Source of the DNA: Coprothermobacterota bacterium | GTDB taxonomy: Bacteria > Caldisericota > JANLFM01 | Assembly: GCA_026389455.1 (NCBI GenBank) | Contig: JAPLHV010000086.1 | Coordinates: forward strand, 1-36,643 | Reading direction: 5' to 3' | Length of the DNA stretch: 36,643 nucleotides | In this document: piece by piece, positions 1 to 8,920 of the stretch | Layout: each line of letters starts with the position of its first letter | Position numbering within the stretch: the first letter of the stretch is position 1 | Notes under the pieces: model-generated | Databases searched by the model: none | Seen by the model: only the letters and a program-made list of their open reading frames with translations | Told to the model about the DNA's origin: nothing | Program-made: the position numbers and the translations under genes

Positions 1-1413
1 AGCAGGATTACTTCAGGACGTTTATCAGTACGGATCTCTCCAGGTGGTTTTATTTTTGCAGATGCTGGGTGCAGTGCCTTTCCGAGCAAAATAGATTCCT
101 ATGCGTTTCTTGGAATAATGAACAGCCAAATAATTTCGGTTCTATTATCATTTCTATCTCCAACCATAACCTATGAAGTTGGGCATATTTCGCAATTACC
201 CGTCCCTAAACGGTCCGATCCATTTCTTCAGGATCTGGTAGATCAGGCTATCGCACTTTCCCAAATAGACTCCGCCGAATCCGAGACCACCTTCGACTTC
301 CTCGCTCCGCCATGGTCGGGCTCGCTGGAGGCGACGCTGTGGGCTCTCTCCGATCGCCAGGCGCAATTAGCGGAGACGGAGCGGCAGATCGACGAGGAAG
401 TCTATCGCCTTTACGACATCTCCGACGAGGATCGCAGTGCCATCAAAGCCGAGTTGGGGAACGGCGCCCTCCCTTCCGCAGCGGAGGAAGAGAGCGAACC
501 GGGCGATGAAGAGGAAAGCTCGGCCTCCCTCTCCGCCCAAGAGCTGGCCCACCGCTGGATCTCCTACGCCGTGGGGATCGCCCTGGGCCGTTTCCAACCG
601 GGTGTTGAGGGTGCTCTCGGCCGCGGTAACTTCTCTCCTGAAACGGCGGAGCAGCTGCGTGCGCTGGCAGACGCCGACGGCATTGCTGCGCTGGAGGCCG
701 GGCACCCCGATGATCTGGCGGGGAAGGTGGAGGGGATTCTGGAGATCGCCCTCGGCGAGGAAGGGACGCACCAGGTATTGACCGCTGTCTTGGGCAAGGG
801 CGCCGGCCAGGAAGGCTTGCGCCAATACCTGGCCCGGGATTTCTGGAAGCTGCACATCCAGCAGTACCGCAAACGCCCGGTCTACTGGCTGCTCCAATCG
901 CCCAAGAAATCAGCCGCTTACCTCCTCTTCCACGAGCGGGTCAACCGCGACACTTTGCCCCTGCTGCGCGGCTCCAAATACCTGGGCGGCAGGATCCACC
1001 TGCTGCGAATGCGCCTGCAAGAGCTGGCCACTGCTGTGAATGGGCTGGAAGAGCGTGAGAAGCGGCGCCTGGAGAAGGCTGCCGAGAGCCAGGAGGAGGA
1101 GCTGGCTGATCTGGAGGCCTTTGACCGCAACCTCGCCAAGGTGCTGGAGACCACCGACGAGCGCGGTCAGACGGTGGGTTGGGCTCCCCAGATCGACGAC
1201 GGCGTGATCCTGAACCTGGCCCCCCTTTTCGAGCTGCTCCCCTCCTGGCGAGCCGAGCCGAAGAAGTTCTGGGAGGAGTTGGTCGCCGGGAAGTATGACT
1301 GGTCCCATACCGCCATGCGCTACTGGCCGGACCGCGTCCTATCCAAGTGCCAGGTCAACCGATCCTACGCCATCGCCCACGACGTTAAACTCGACGAGAC
1401 AGGAAATGGATGA
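1..1413 (+). CDS. pglX: BREX type 1 adenine-specific DNA methyltransferase PglX, C-terminal part (5' end outside window)
   Basis: The reading frame is open from base 1 through the ATG at 118 to the TGA at 1411-1413, so the ATG is internal and the gene is cut by the window edge. The visible 470 residues are the target-recognition and C-terminal region of PglX. A segment like SGRLSVRISPGGFIFADAG is followed by MNSQIISVLLSFLSPTITYE and QLPVP, a pattern typical of the specificity half of type IIG/PglX enzymes. The C-terminus has the family-typical YDWSHTAMRYWP and SYAIAHDVKL. An acidic low-complexity stretch lies around residues 120-135 counted from Met118. In BREX, PglX methylates host DNA at a non-palindromic adenine site so that self is distinguished from phage. 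The methylase motifs (SAM-binding, NPPY) lie upstream and are not visible. pglZ and brxL downstream confirm the system. Confidence 0.9.
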   Translation, partial: SRITSGRLSVRISPGGFIFADAGCSAFPSKIDSYAFLGIMNSQIISVLLSFLSPTITYEVGHISQLPVPKRSDPFLQDLVDQAIALSQIDSAESETTFDFLAPPWSGSLEATLWALSDRQAQLAETERQIDEEVYRLYDISDEDRSAIKAELGNGALPSAAEEESEPGDEEESSASLSAQELAHRWISYAVGIALGRFQPGVEGALGRGNFSPETAEQLRALADADGIAALEAGHPDDLAGKVEGILEIALGEEGTHQVLTAVLGKGAGQEGLRQYLARDFWKLHIQQYRKRPVYWLLQSPKKSAAYLLFHERVNRDTLPLLRGSKYLGGRIHLLRMRLQELATAVNGLEEREKRRLEKAAESQEEELADLEAFDRNLAKVLETTDERGQTVGWAPQIDDGVILNLAPLFELLPSWRAEPKKFWEELVAGKYDWSHTAMRYWPDRVLSKCQVNRSYAIAHDVKLDETGNG

Positions 1414-1475
1414 TGACAGGTGACATCAGAGATAGAGTGTATGGCCCGGCCAGAGACAACTGATCTGCACCCTGC

Positions 1476-1505
1476 TTGACTTCAACTTTCACTTTTAACT
1501 ATCAT
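1476..1505 (+). promoter_or_regulatory. candidate promoter of the AbiE-like pair
   Basis: TTGACT (1476-1481) and TATCAT (1500-1505) are spaced by 18 bases in an AT-rich gap after pglX. This would give the toxin-antitoxin pair its own transcription within the BREX locus. The assignment is by eye only. Confidence 0.4.
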
Positions 1506-1522
1506 TTCATCAAAAGATGAAA
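1505..1522. promoter_or_regulatory. inverted repeat, candidate AbiEi operator
   Basis: TTTCATC AAAA GATGAAA is a perfect 7-bp inverted repeat that overlaps the -10 element and predicted transcription start, 11 bases before the abiEi ATG. AbiEi antitoxins are known to autorepress by binding inverted repeats in their promoter, so this is the natural operator candidate. Binding is inferred. Confidence 0.4.
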
Positions 1523-1533
1523 GTAGCAAAAAT

Positions 1534-2616
1534 ATGAAAGAACAAGAATTGAAGCCGAAGGTTCAGCGCATGTTGGAGGAACTCCTCATGCATGCCGGCG
1601 TGTCTCTGGTAGGGGAGCCGAGTCAACCATCGCATAGAAGCGATGAAAGGAATTCGCGCACTGATCTGGAACTTGTGGTGCGAACACCCAGTGGTGGTGA
1701 CTTTCAGCTCATTGTCGAGATCAAAGACCGTCTATTACCACAAAATGCGCGCTTGGGTTCCCTTCAACTGCGCAATTTCCTTCGGAATCGTCCCGATCAT
1801 CAATACGGGATCCTAGCTGCACCCTTTATCTCTCCGGAAGTAGCCGCTATCAGCCGAGAAGCAGGACTTGGATCCGTTGACCTGGCTGGGAATTGTTTGT
1901 TGCAGTTCGGCGGCTTATACATCGAGGTATCCGGCCGGTTGAACCCATTCAAAGAGAACCGGCTGTTGAAGTCCGTGTTCTCCCGCGTCTCTTCCCGCGC
2001 CTTGCGGCGGTTGTTCCTGGAGCCAAAGCGGACCTGGTCACTATCCGCGCTGGCGCAGGAAGCCAACGTCAGCTTGGGTCAAACATTCACGTTGAAGAAC
2101 GCTTTGCTGTTGCAGGAGTTCCTGCAGGAACTGCGACAAGAAGGGAAGCGGGCGACCTACCAACTGCGAAATCCCAGATCGTTGTTAACCAGGTGGAGCG
2201 AGGCTTACAGCTACAAGAAGAACAGGATCTCCACTTTCTATGTAATGGCTGAACCGGCGGAGATCGAAAACCAATTGGCCGACATCTGCCGGCAGTATGA
2301 TCTTCGCTATGCTTTTACGCTTACCTCTGGAGCGATTCGGGTTGCGCCGTACCTTCCTTATTCGCGCGTCTTCGCTTATGTGGATGGGTCAGTTCAAGTA
2401 TTGCAAGAAGCGCTGGGCTGGAAAGAGGTGGATAGTGGGGGCAACCTGACGATCCTAGAGCCTTACGATGAAGGGATTTTGTTTGGCTTGCAGCAGGTGA
2501 ATGGAACTACGGTTGTGTCAGATTTACAACTGTACCTTGATTTACATGGCTTCCCGCAACGAGGTGAAGAGGCTGCCGATTGGATCCTGCAGACCCGCTT
2601 GGAGCCTTCGTGGTAA
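1534..2616 (+). CDS. type IV toxin-antitoxin AbiEi-family antitoxin
   Basis: The 360-residue protein appears to have three parts. Residues about 40-80 show Asp44 and the E62-I-K64 strand, a pattern resembling the D...ExK core of PD-(D/E)xK folds. Residues about 150-200 look like a winged helix (LSALAQEANVSLGQTFTLKN). The C-terminal part ends with VVSDLQLYLDLHGFPQRGEE (from about residue 327), a signature I associate with AbiEi-type antitoxins. Such proteins repress their operon and counteract the partner nucleotidyltransferase toxin. The next gene begins within the last bases of this one (GTGGTAA), which indicates translational coupling. No good ribosome binding site precedes the ATG. The gene and its partner look AT-richer than pglZ, consistent with separate acquisition. 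The family call is from motif recognition, not a search. Confidence 0.75.
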   Translation: MKEQELKPKVQRMLEELLMHAGVSLVGEPSQPSHRSDERNSRTDLELVVRTPSGGDFQLIVEIKDRLLPQNARLGSLQLRNFLRNRPDHQYGILAAPFISPEVAAISREAGLGSVDLAGNCLLQFGGLYIEVSGRLNPFKENRLLKSVFSRVSSRALRRLFLEPKRTWSLSALAQEANVSLGQTFTLKNALLLQEFLQELRQEGKRATYQLRNPRSLLTRWSEAYSYKKNRISTFYVMAEPAEIENQLADICRQYDLRYAFTLTSGAIRVAPYLPYSRVFAYVDGSVQVLQEALGWKEVDSGGNLTILEPYDEGILFGLQQVNGTTVVSDLQLYLDLHGFPQRGEEAADWILQTRLEPSW

Positions 2617-3467
2617 CGATTGCTGATTATTCCCGGGAAGCTACTGAAGCCTGCCTATCCGTACTGATGGAGTTGATGACTCTTCTTGGGGAAGACCGGG
2701 TTGCAAGTGTCGTGATAGGTGGGTTGGTCCCGCGCTTGTTGCTGGGAGAAATGGGCCAAAACCATGCAGGGACGCTGGATATCGACCTGGCTTTGGATGC
2801 TGGGAGAATCCCTCTGCGCAGCTATCGAACGATCTTACAACGACTTCAAGAGCACGGATACGAGATGATCAATCCCCAACAACCGTTCCGCTTCTCTCGT
2901 GTCGTTGGAAACCCTTCCGGCGGTATTCGTGTAGAAGTGGATTTCCTGGCAAGTCCCGATGAGGGCGCCGGGAAAGGTCACCGGCATCAGAGAATCCAGG
3001 GTTTACAAGCCCACAAGCTACCTGGCTGTGATTTGGCGTTTCAGCAGATGCGCAAAGTTCGCATTCAAGGCGTCTTACCGGAGGGGGGGACGATTGCTTG
3101 CGAAATCCAAGTTGCTGATGCTGTTCCCTTCTTGGTACTGAAAGGACTTGCGCTGGCCCAACGGATGAAAGCGAAGGATGCCTACGACATCTACTACGTG
3201 ATCCGTCATATTCCAGGAGAAGCCCGCCAACTGGTCGAGCTTTTTCAACCCTTTCTTACCCACGATCTGGTTCGGCAAGCGCTCCAGGCAATCGCGGACC
3301 GCTTCGCCACGCTGGAATCGGTGGGTTCTCTTTGGGTGGCCGATTTCTATGCAGAAGACGGGGAAGCCCGGCAAATCCGACTTCGCGATTCCTTTGAACG
3401 CGTGAATCAGCTCGTCGAGGCTTTGGGGTTCCATGGGTTGCAACCTTCCGTGAGGTCTCCTGGTTAG
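2610..3467 (+). CDS. AbiEii/AbiGii-like nucleotidyltransferase toxin
   Basis: A 285-residue protein of the DNA polymerase beta-like nucleotidyltransferase fold. It has the GG motif (Gly37-Gly38 in VVIGGLVPRLLL), the paired aspartates D57-I-D59 and a third candidate acidic residue, D111 in VEVDFLA. A later segment KAKDAYDIYYVI is typical of AbiEii-type proteins. Known AbiEii toxins arrest growth by transferring nucleotides, probably to tRNA, and are opposed by AbiEi without direct binding. I chose the GTG at 2610 because GGAG lies five bases upstream and the codon overlaps the stop of the antitoxin gene; an in-frame TTG at 2580 would add ten residues. The gene lies between pglX and pglZ in the same orientation, so the pair is embedded in the BREX locus. 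The actual substrate is unknown. Confidence 0.75.
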   Translation: MVTIADYSREATEACLSVLMELMTLLGEDRVASVVIGGLVPRLLLGEMGQNHAGTLDIDLALDAGRIPLRSYRTILQRLQEHGYEMINPQQPFRFSRVVGNPSGGIRVEVDFLASPDEGAGKGHRHQRIQGLQAHKLPGCDLAFQQMRKVRIQGVLPEGGTIACEIQVADAVPFLVLKGLALAQRMKAKDAYDIYYVIRHIPGEARQLVELFQPFLTHDLVRQALQAIADRFATLESVGSLWVADFYAEDGEARQIRLRDSFERVNQLVEALGFHGLQPSVRSPG

Positions 3468-3550
3468 GGCTGGGCGGATAGGAATCGGAGCGGGAACGGG
3501 GGGACTACATGAATTGATGACTGAGGGAACGGGCATCGCAGAGAGGAGGA

Positions 3551-6115
3551 ATGATGGGTTTCATCGCTGACTACTTGAAGGACTTGATCACCCAGCAGGC
3601 GGAAAGGTGGGGTGTGCTGGTCTGGTATGACCCGGAGAAGATCTATGGGCCGCTGGTCCAGTCTCTCTCCCTCTCCCTTTCGGATTGCCGGGTGGAGATC
3701 TACCATGACAGTTTCTTCGACCTGCGCTATCGCATCGAACCGTTTCTGGAGGCGATGGAAGGCCCTCCCAGGCTGTTGCTCTACATCCCCAAGGCGCAGA
3801 GCGATTGTTACTATGCTCTGGCTGAAGCGGAAGCCGCCGGAAAGGTGATGGAACCGGGCGCGCCCCGTCCGCTGAACAGCCGCTTTTTGGAGGTGGCGCA
3901 GCGGGTGGCGAAAGAGCGGGGTAAGTGGAGCGAGGAGGAGGCCGATCGGCTGGTGCAGGAGATCAAGCTGCAGCGATACCGGACTTTGGAAGAGGTGGAG
4001 TGGGTGATCGCGCATCATTCCTCGGCCTTGCTGTTGGTTTTCCAGACGGAGGAGCCGATCGAAGTCGCGCTGCGCTTTCTGCGAGATCCCCAGCGGGATG
4101 AAGCGCTGCTGGAGCGCCAGATCGTGGCCGATTTGGAGCAGCTTCTGGCGACGCGCTTCGGCATCCCGGTAGCCGAGGAGGAAAAGCCAGCCGAGCTGCG
4201 TCGTCGCTTCATCCGTTATCTCCTGATTAGCGAAGTGGTGGGGTCCCTGCCGGAGGTACCGCAAACCCTCTCGGGGGTTCCCTTGGCTTCCCCTGGGATC
4301 CATCGAGAGGCTTGTCGAGCGCTGGCGCAACGACTGCGGCAGGAGGGGGAAACAGAATACGCCGCGCTCGCGACCGTCGTCGAGGCGGAACTTCATCTGG
4401 AAAGCCTGACTCTCTCAATGGAAACGTTGGCAACCCTCGAGACCTTCCCGGGTTTGGAGCGCAGGCTCTTGGACGAGGTGGAACGCGCCATGGCCGGAAG
4501 CGTCGATGATGCGCTGCTGCAGCTTGCCCATGCGCGGCAGACTTTCTTCTGGGCGGGGCGAGATCTGGAGATCTTCGAGCACTGGAGGCTGCTGGAGGCT
4601 GTCGGCCGCGTCCGCTTGGAGGCGCGCCGGGTCGGGTTGGCGCTGGAATCTCCTCGCGAGACTGCCGAGGGGTATCTGAAGGCGTATGCTGAAGGCCCTT
4701 CGCCCTGGTGCCGGCTGGATCAAACCCATCGAGCGCTGGAGACGCTGGCTTGCTCCTTCTACTTCAAGCCTGATGGGACGCACGATAGCTTGTCCAGGTT
4801 GATCCTGAAAGCCAGAGAGGAAGCGCTGCGGGTGGACTCGCTGTTGACCCAAGCCTTCCTGCGCCAGTGGCAACGAGAGGGGTTCCCACAGCTTCTTCTC
4901 TCCCAAAAAGAGGTCTTCTTCCAGCGGGTGCAACCCTTCCTCAGCGAAGGGAAACGGGTCGCCTTTTTCGCCGTGGATGCCTTGCGGTACGAGCTGGCCC
5001 GCGAGTTGGCCGATTCCCTGGAGAAGGGATATGAAGTGAAGTTGGAACCTGCCATGGCCATGATCCCAACGGTGACCGAGGTGGGGATGGCGGCGCTGCT
5101 GCCGGGTAATGCCAAAGAGGTCGTTCTCTTAGGTGAGGATAAATTGGGGGTGAAGATCGATGGTACAGTTATCGCCAATCGCCCCGATCGCCTGGATTTC
5201 CTTCAAACCAACTTCCCGGGCGGGCTGATGCTGAAGCTGGAAGAGTTGTCCAATCCCTCGAAAGGGTTGCGGGAGAAGCTGAGCAACGCACCCGTGGTGA
5301 TGGTCACCTCGCAGGAGATCGACAGTGCTGCGGAAAGCCAAAGCGCACAAATGGCTCGCCAAATCATGGAGCTGGTCCCCCAGCAACTGGAGCGAGCTTT
5401 CCGCTTGCTCGCGGATCTAGGGTTCGAAGCCATCGTGGTAAGCGCAGACCATGGTTTCCTTCTTGGGGAAGCGGCCTCCAGTGAGAACCGGGTGGAGCCT
5501 CCCGGTGGGGAGACGATAATCCTGAGCCGGCGCTTCTGGCTGGGCCGAGGAGGAATCGCCAGCGAGGAATTCCTGCGGCTTCCCTTCCATCTCTGGAGCC
5601 TGGGATCCGATCTGGAATTGGCCACCCCGTGGAGCTTGGGCTTTTTCAAAGGGACGGTCAACCGGGCCTACGTTCATGGTGGGCTATCCCCCCAGGAGCT
5701 GGTGGCGCCCGTGCTCACCCTGCTACCCAAGATGCGCCAGGCCAAGCTTGAGAAGAGAAGCTGGATCTGGAAGCTGGAACCGAAGAGCGCCAAGATCAGC
5801 AACCGCGTCCTGCGAGTGGTGGTTGCCGCCAAATCCCAAGGTCTCTTTCCGCTTCCACCCCCCCGTGTACGCCTGGAAGTGATGGCGGGGAAAAGAGTGA
5901 TCGGTTCCGTCCAGACCGCCACCTATGGCTACGATGATGCCGCGAAAGTCGTCCAGATGCTTGCAGAGAGCGGATCGGAGACGCTGGCAACCAACACTTT
6001 CACGCTAGTCATCGATCAGGAATCGTCCGAGAAGAAGGCGATCCTGCGCCTGCTGGATGCGGAGAGCGGAGTGGAGCTGTCTCACAAGGAGATGGACCTG
6101 GACATTGCGATCTGA
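3551..6115 (+). CDS. pglZ: BREX-1 system alkaline-phosphatase-fold protein PglZ (type A)
   Basis: At 854 residues this has the usual length of BREX-1 PglZ. The central PglZ domain has metal-binding motifs of the alkaline phosphatase superfamily: VDALRYELA with Asp476 and, further on, SADHGF with Asp633-His634. The N-terminal 450 residues are largely helical. The last 130 residues form a beta-rich extension (LRVVVAAKSQGLFPLPPPRV onward). PglZ is a core component of all BREX types, needed for both modification and phage exclusion; its exact reaction is not settled. GAGGAGGA lies directly before the first of two adjacent ATGs (3551, 3554), so the second may be used. A gap of about 83 bases separates it from the AbiE-like toxin gene, and brxL follows 116 bases downstream. 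Confidence 0.93.
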   Translation: MMGFIADYLKDLITQQAERWGVLVWYDPEKIYGPLVQSLSLSLSDCRVEIYHDSFFDLRYRIEPFLEAMEGPPRLLLYIPKAQSDCYYALAEAEAAGKVMEPGAPRPLNSRFLEVAQRVAKERGKWSEEEADRLVQEIKLQRYRTLEEVEWVIAHHSSALLLVFQTEEPIEVALRFLRDPQRDEALLERQIVADLEQLLATRFGIPVAEEEKPAELRRRFIRYLLISEVVGSLPEVPQTLSGVPLASPGIHREACRALAQRLRQEGETEYAALATVVEAELHLESLTLSMETLATLETFPGLERRLLDEVERAMAGSVDDALLQLAHARQTFFWAGRDLEIFEHWRLLEAVGRVRLEARRVGLALESPRETAEGYLKAYAEGPSPWCRLDQTHRALETLACSFYFKPDGTHDSLSRLILKAREEALRVDSLLTQAFLRQWQREGFPQLLLSQKEVFFQRVQPFLSEGKRVAFFAVDALRYELARELADSLEKGYEVKLEPAMAMIPTVTEVGMAALLPGNAKEVVLLGEDKLGVKIDGTVIANRPDRLDFLQTNFPGGLMLKLEELSNPSKGLREKLSNAPVVMVTSQEIDSAAESQSAQMARQIMELVPQQLERAFRLLADLGFEAIVVSADHGFLLGEAASSENRVEPPGGETIILSRRFWLGRGGIASEEFLRLPFHLWSLGSDLELATPWSLGFFKGTVNRAYVHGGLSPQELVAPVLTLLPKMRQAKLEKRSWIWKLEPKSAKISNRVLRVVVAAKSQGLFPLPPPRVRLEVMAGKRVIGSVQTATYGYDDAAKVVQMLAESGSETLATNTFTLVIDQESSEKKAILRLLDAESGVELSHKEMDLDIAI

Positions 6116-6231
6116 GAGGAAAGCTCGCTTTGGTTTAAGCGGCCGTCTGCTGCGATCTGCAGGACGCATGTCAGGAGAAGATCGGGCGATGAAAACCGAT
6201 TGGAATGCGAAGATGATAAAGGAGAAGAGAG

Positions 6232-8268
6232 ATGCCTGAGTTGGATGCCCTGGACCGTAAAGCCAACGACGCTTTTGCCGGTCGTGTCGTGCGCAAGGAT
6301 CTGGTGCGCATGGTCAAGGTGGGTGCCACTGTGCCCGTCTTTGTGCTGGAGTACCTTCTGGGCAAATATTGCGCCACCGATGATCAGGAAGCGATCGAAG
6401 CCGGGCTGAAGCTTGTCAATCGGAGCCTGACGGAGAACTTCGTCCGGCCGGAAGAGTCCAACAAGGCGCAATCCAAGATCAAGGAAAAAGGCCAGGGCAT
6501 TCTGATCGACAAGGTCAAAGTGCGTTACCTTTCAGAGGATGACCGCTATTGGGCCGAGCTGGTGAACTTCGGCCACAAGTACGTGCACATCCCGGACCGG
6601 ATAGTGACGTCCTTCGACCGCCTGTTGCTGGGCGGGATCTGGGCTCAAGTGGAGTTGCGGCATCTGTACGACGAGAACGCCAGCGGGAAGCGCAGCCCCT
6701 TTTGGATCGAAGAGCTGCGCCCCATTCAAGTCGCCTCCTTCGATTTCCAGAGCTACCTGGAGGGGCGTCGTCAACTGACGGCGGAGGAGTGGATCGACCT
6801 CTTGATCCGAAGCATCGGCCTGGAGCCGGCGCACTTCGACCGCCGCCGGAAACTGCTCTTCCTGGTTCGCTTGATCCCCCTGATCGAAGAGCGCTACAAC
6901 TTGGTCGAGCTCGGGCCGCGCGAGACGGGGAAGTCCTACGCCTACCAGGAGTTGAGCCCCTACGTGATCCTGCTGACCGGACCTACGACGGTAGCCAACC
7001 TCTTCTTTAATATGGCCACCAACAAGGTCGGGCTGGTGGGATTGTGGGATGCGGTTGCTTTCGATGAGGTGGGTGACCTGCAGAAGATGCCCAAGGAAGT
7101 GGTCTCCACGCTGAAGACCTATTGTGAGTCGGGCGCCTTCGCGCGGGGCAAGGAACAACTCTCGGGAACGGCCTCGATCGCCCTCTTCGGCAACACCAAT
7201 CAACCGGTAGAGGTGATGACGCGATCCTCCCATCTCTTCGCGCCGATGCCGGATGTGATCCGCGAAGACATGGCCTTTCTCGACCGTCTGCACTTCTACC
7301 TGCCCGGGTGGGAGATCCCCAAGATGAAGATCGAATTCTTCACCGACCATTACGGCTTTGTAGTGGATTACCTGGCCGAGGCCATGCGCGAGCTTCGCCA
7401 CCACAATTACACCGATCGCCTGGATCGTTTCTTCTCGATGGGGGCCAACCTGAAGTCTCGGGATGTCAAGGCCGTGCGTAAGACGGTCTCCGGGTTGATG
7501 AAGCTGATCTACCCCAGTGGAGAGGTTACATCGGAGGAGATGGAAGAGCTAGTGGCGATTGCCATGGAGGGCCGTCGCCGGATCAAGGAACAGCTTCGCA
7601 AGATGAACCCCTCTGAGTTCTACCAGACCTCCTTCTCTTATATCTCCCAAGACTCGCGCGAGGAACACTATGTGGGGGTGCCGGAGGAAGGGGGACGGAA
7701 CCTGATCTCCAGTGATCCCTTGGCCCCTGGGTCGCTCTATGTCTCCTCGGTGGATTCGTCCGGGAAAGTATCGCTCTACCGGCTGGAGGTGGGCTGTTCG
7801 GCCGGCACAGGCAAGCTGCACATTTCCGGTGGGGCGGATAGCGCGATGAGAGAGTCGCTGCAACGGGCATTCGCCTACCTGCAAGGTCACAAAACGACCT
7901 TCGGCATCGGCCAAGCCCTGGATACAACCGATTTCCATGTAGAGGCGGTCGATCTGCTGGCCAATCGGGTCAGTTGCGAGGCAGGGGTGGGGCTTGTCGT
8001 GGCGGTGACCTCCGCTTTGAAGGGCGCGTCGGTCCTGCCGGCGATGTTGATTCTGGGCGATCTCAGCATTCAAGGTAACATCAAACCGCTCCGGTCTTTG
8101 GCTGAGGTCCTGCAAATGGGCATGGACAACGGCGTACGCCGTGCCCTGGTTCCCTTGGAGAACAAGCGCAACTTCCTTGACGTCTCGGCCGACATCATGG
8201 AGCAGATCGACCCCAGCTTCTACGGAGATCCGATCATGGCCGCAATGAAAGCAACGGGGATCAAATGA
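6232..8268 (+). CDS. brxL: BREX system AAA+ Lon-like protein BrxL
   Basis: The 678-residue protein matches BrxL in length and layout. Residues 1-200 are the N-terminal DNA-binding region. The AAA+ domain has a variant Walker A (GPRETGKS, about residues 227-234) and a Walker B (VAFDEVGDL, about 276). A Lon-protease-like domain forms the C-terminal 150 residues. By eye the Lon Ser position (PSAG) is replaced by Glu583 (CEAG) and the Lys position by Ala624, so peptide hydrolysis is doubtful. BrxL is known as a ring-forming AAA+ DNA-binding factor required for phage restriction. GGAG lies nine bases before the ATG. It is the last gene of the locus, as in the standard order brxA-brxB-brxC-pglX-pglZ-brxL; the first three genes would lie left of the window. 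Confidence 0.93.
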   Translation: MPELDALDRKANDAFAGRVVRKDLVRMVKVGATVPVFVLEYLLGKYCATDDQEAIEAGLKLVNRSLTENFVRPEESNKAQSKIKEKGQGILIDKVKVRYLSEDDRYWAELVNFGHKYVHIPDRIVTSFDRLLLGGIWAQVELRHLYDENASGKRSPFWIEELRPIQVASFDFQSYLEGRRQLTAEEWIDLLIRSIGLEPAHFDRRRKLLFLVRLIPLIEERYNLVELGPRETGKSYAYQELSPYVILLTGPTTVANLFFNMATNKVGLVGLWDAVAFDEVGDLQKMPKEVVSTLKTYCESGAFARGKEQLSGTASIALFGNTNQPVEVMTRSSHLFAPMPDVIREDMAFLDRLHFYLPGWEIPKMKIEFFTDHYGFVVDYLAEAMRELRHHNYTDRLDRFFSMGANLKSRDVKAVRKTVSGLMKLIYPSGEVTSEEMEELVAIAMEGRRRIKEQLRKMNPSEFYQTSFSYISQDSREEHYVGVPEEGGRNLISSDPLAPGSLYVSSVDSSGKVSLYRLEVGCSAGTGKLHISGGADSAMRESLQRAFAYLQGHKTTFGIGQALDTTDFHVEAVDLLANRVSCEAGVGLVVAVTSALKGASVLPAMLILGDLSIQGNIKPLRSLAEVLQMGMDNGVRRALVPLENKRNFLDVSADIMEQIDPSFYGDPIMAAMKATGIK

Positions 8269-8393
8269 CCTTATTGGCAAGGATATTATGATTCATGATT
8301 CTTTCTCAAACTGTGCGGGTAAGGCAGTCTGAGGATAAACAAGGCCTCTGGGATCAACAAGGCTGACGGCAACAAGTCAACTTGCGGCAGCTC

Positions 8394-8480
8394 GATAGCC
8401 CCCGGTAGGGTGTCCTGGAGAATGATGCGCCACTATGCCGAGACAGCCCGTGTGTGGGCGGGTTTGAAACCCACCCCTAC
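8394..8480. repeat. dispersed repeats downstream of brxL (CCGGGGGCT unit and palindrome)
   Basis: Bases 8394-8414 carry the reverse complement of the ACACCCTGCCGGGGGCTGT unit with one change (GGTAGGG). Bases 8456-8476 carry a copy of the palindrome with core GGCGGGTTTGAAACCC, slightly degenerate on its right arm. Both families recur further right in the window and often sit next to each other. Confidence 0.75.
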
Positions 8481-8508
8481 GAGAACCACTCCGGCGCAAA
8501 CCATATCT

Positions 8509-8730
8509 CTGGGACCGCGGCGCCCCAGTGCGGCAAACCTGAGATCGGGTCCGTCCCTTTGACTGAGACCGTCCCTGTTACTGTCGGTTTTCCTGGGACC
8601 GCGGCGCCCCAGTGCGGCATCTGCAGTGGCAAGACGGAAGATAGCTAGGCTTGATTCTCCCTGGGACCGCGGCGCCCCAGTGCGGCAAACCTGAGATCGT
8701 GACTGTCCCTGGGACTGAGACCGCCCCAGG
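8509..8730. repeat. three copies of a GGGACCGCGGCGCCCCAGTG element
   Basis: Near-identical 27-bp units start at 8509, 8593 and 8661, each with core GGGACCGCGGCGCCCCAGTG flanked by CT and CGGCA. The ends CTGGG and CCCAG pair, so each unit can fold. The first and third copies also share the following AACCTGAGATCG. Bases 8703-8730 hold a related degenerate segment. No gene is visible in 8269-8920 apart from these repeats. A further copy occurs in reverse orientation within the ATPase E subunit gene. Confidence 0.8.
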
Positions 8731-8920
8731 GCCGACAAGACTCTTTAAGATTATCATCGCCATGATTGCACGAAAGCTGGACTGCACTAAAGTAGGATTG
8801 CCCACTTGAAATGAGAAGAAACTTTCTTTCTGTGCTGAAACAGGGTGAAAGTCAAAAGTACGAAGCACGGTAGCGACTGCCATCTCGATTCCCCGCCTTC
8901 ACAGTCTTGGCGCCGGTCTA

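Noticed and set aside
8454-8648. Small gene of 64 codons downstream of brxL
   Set aside because: The frame is made of the palindromic repeat and the GGGACCGCGGCGCCCCAGTG elements and has no conserved product.
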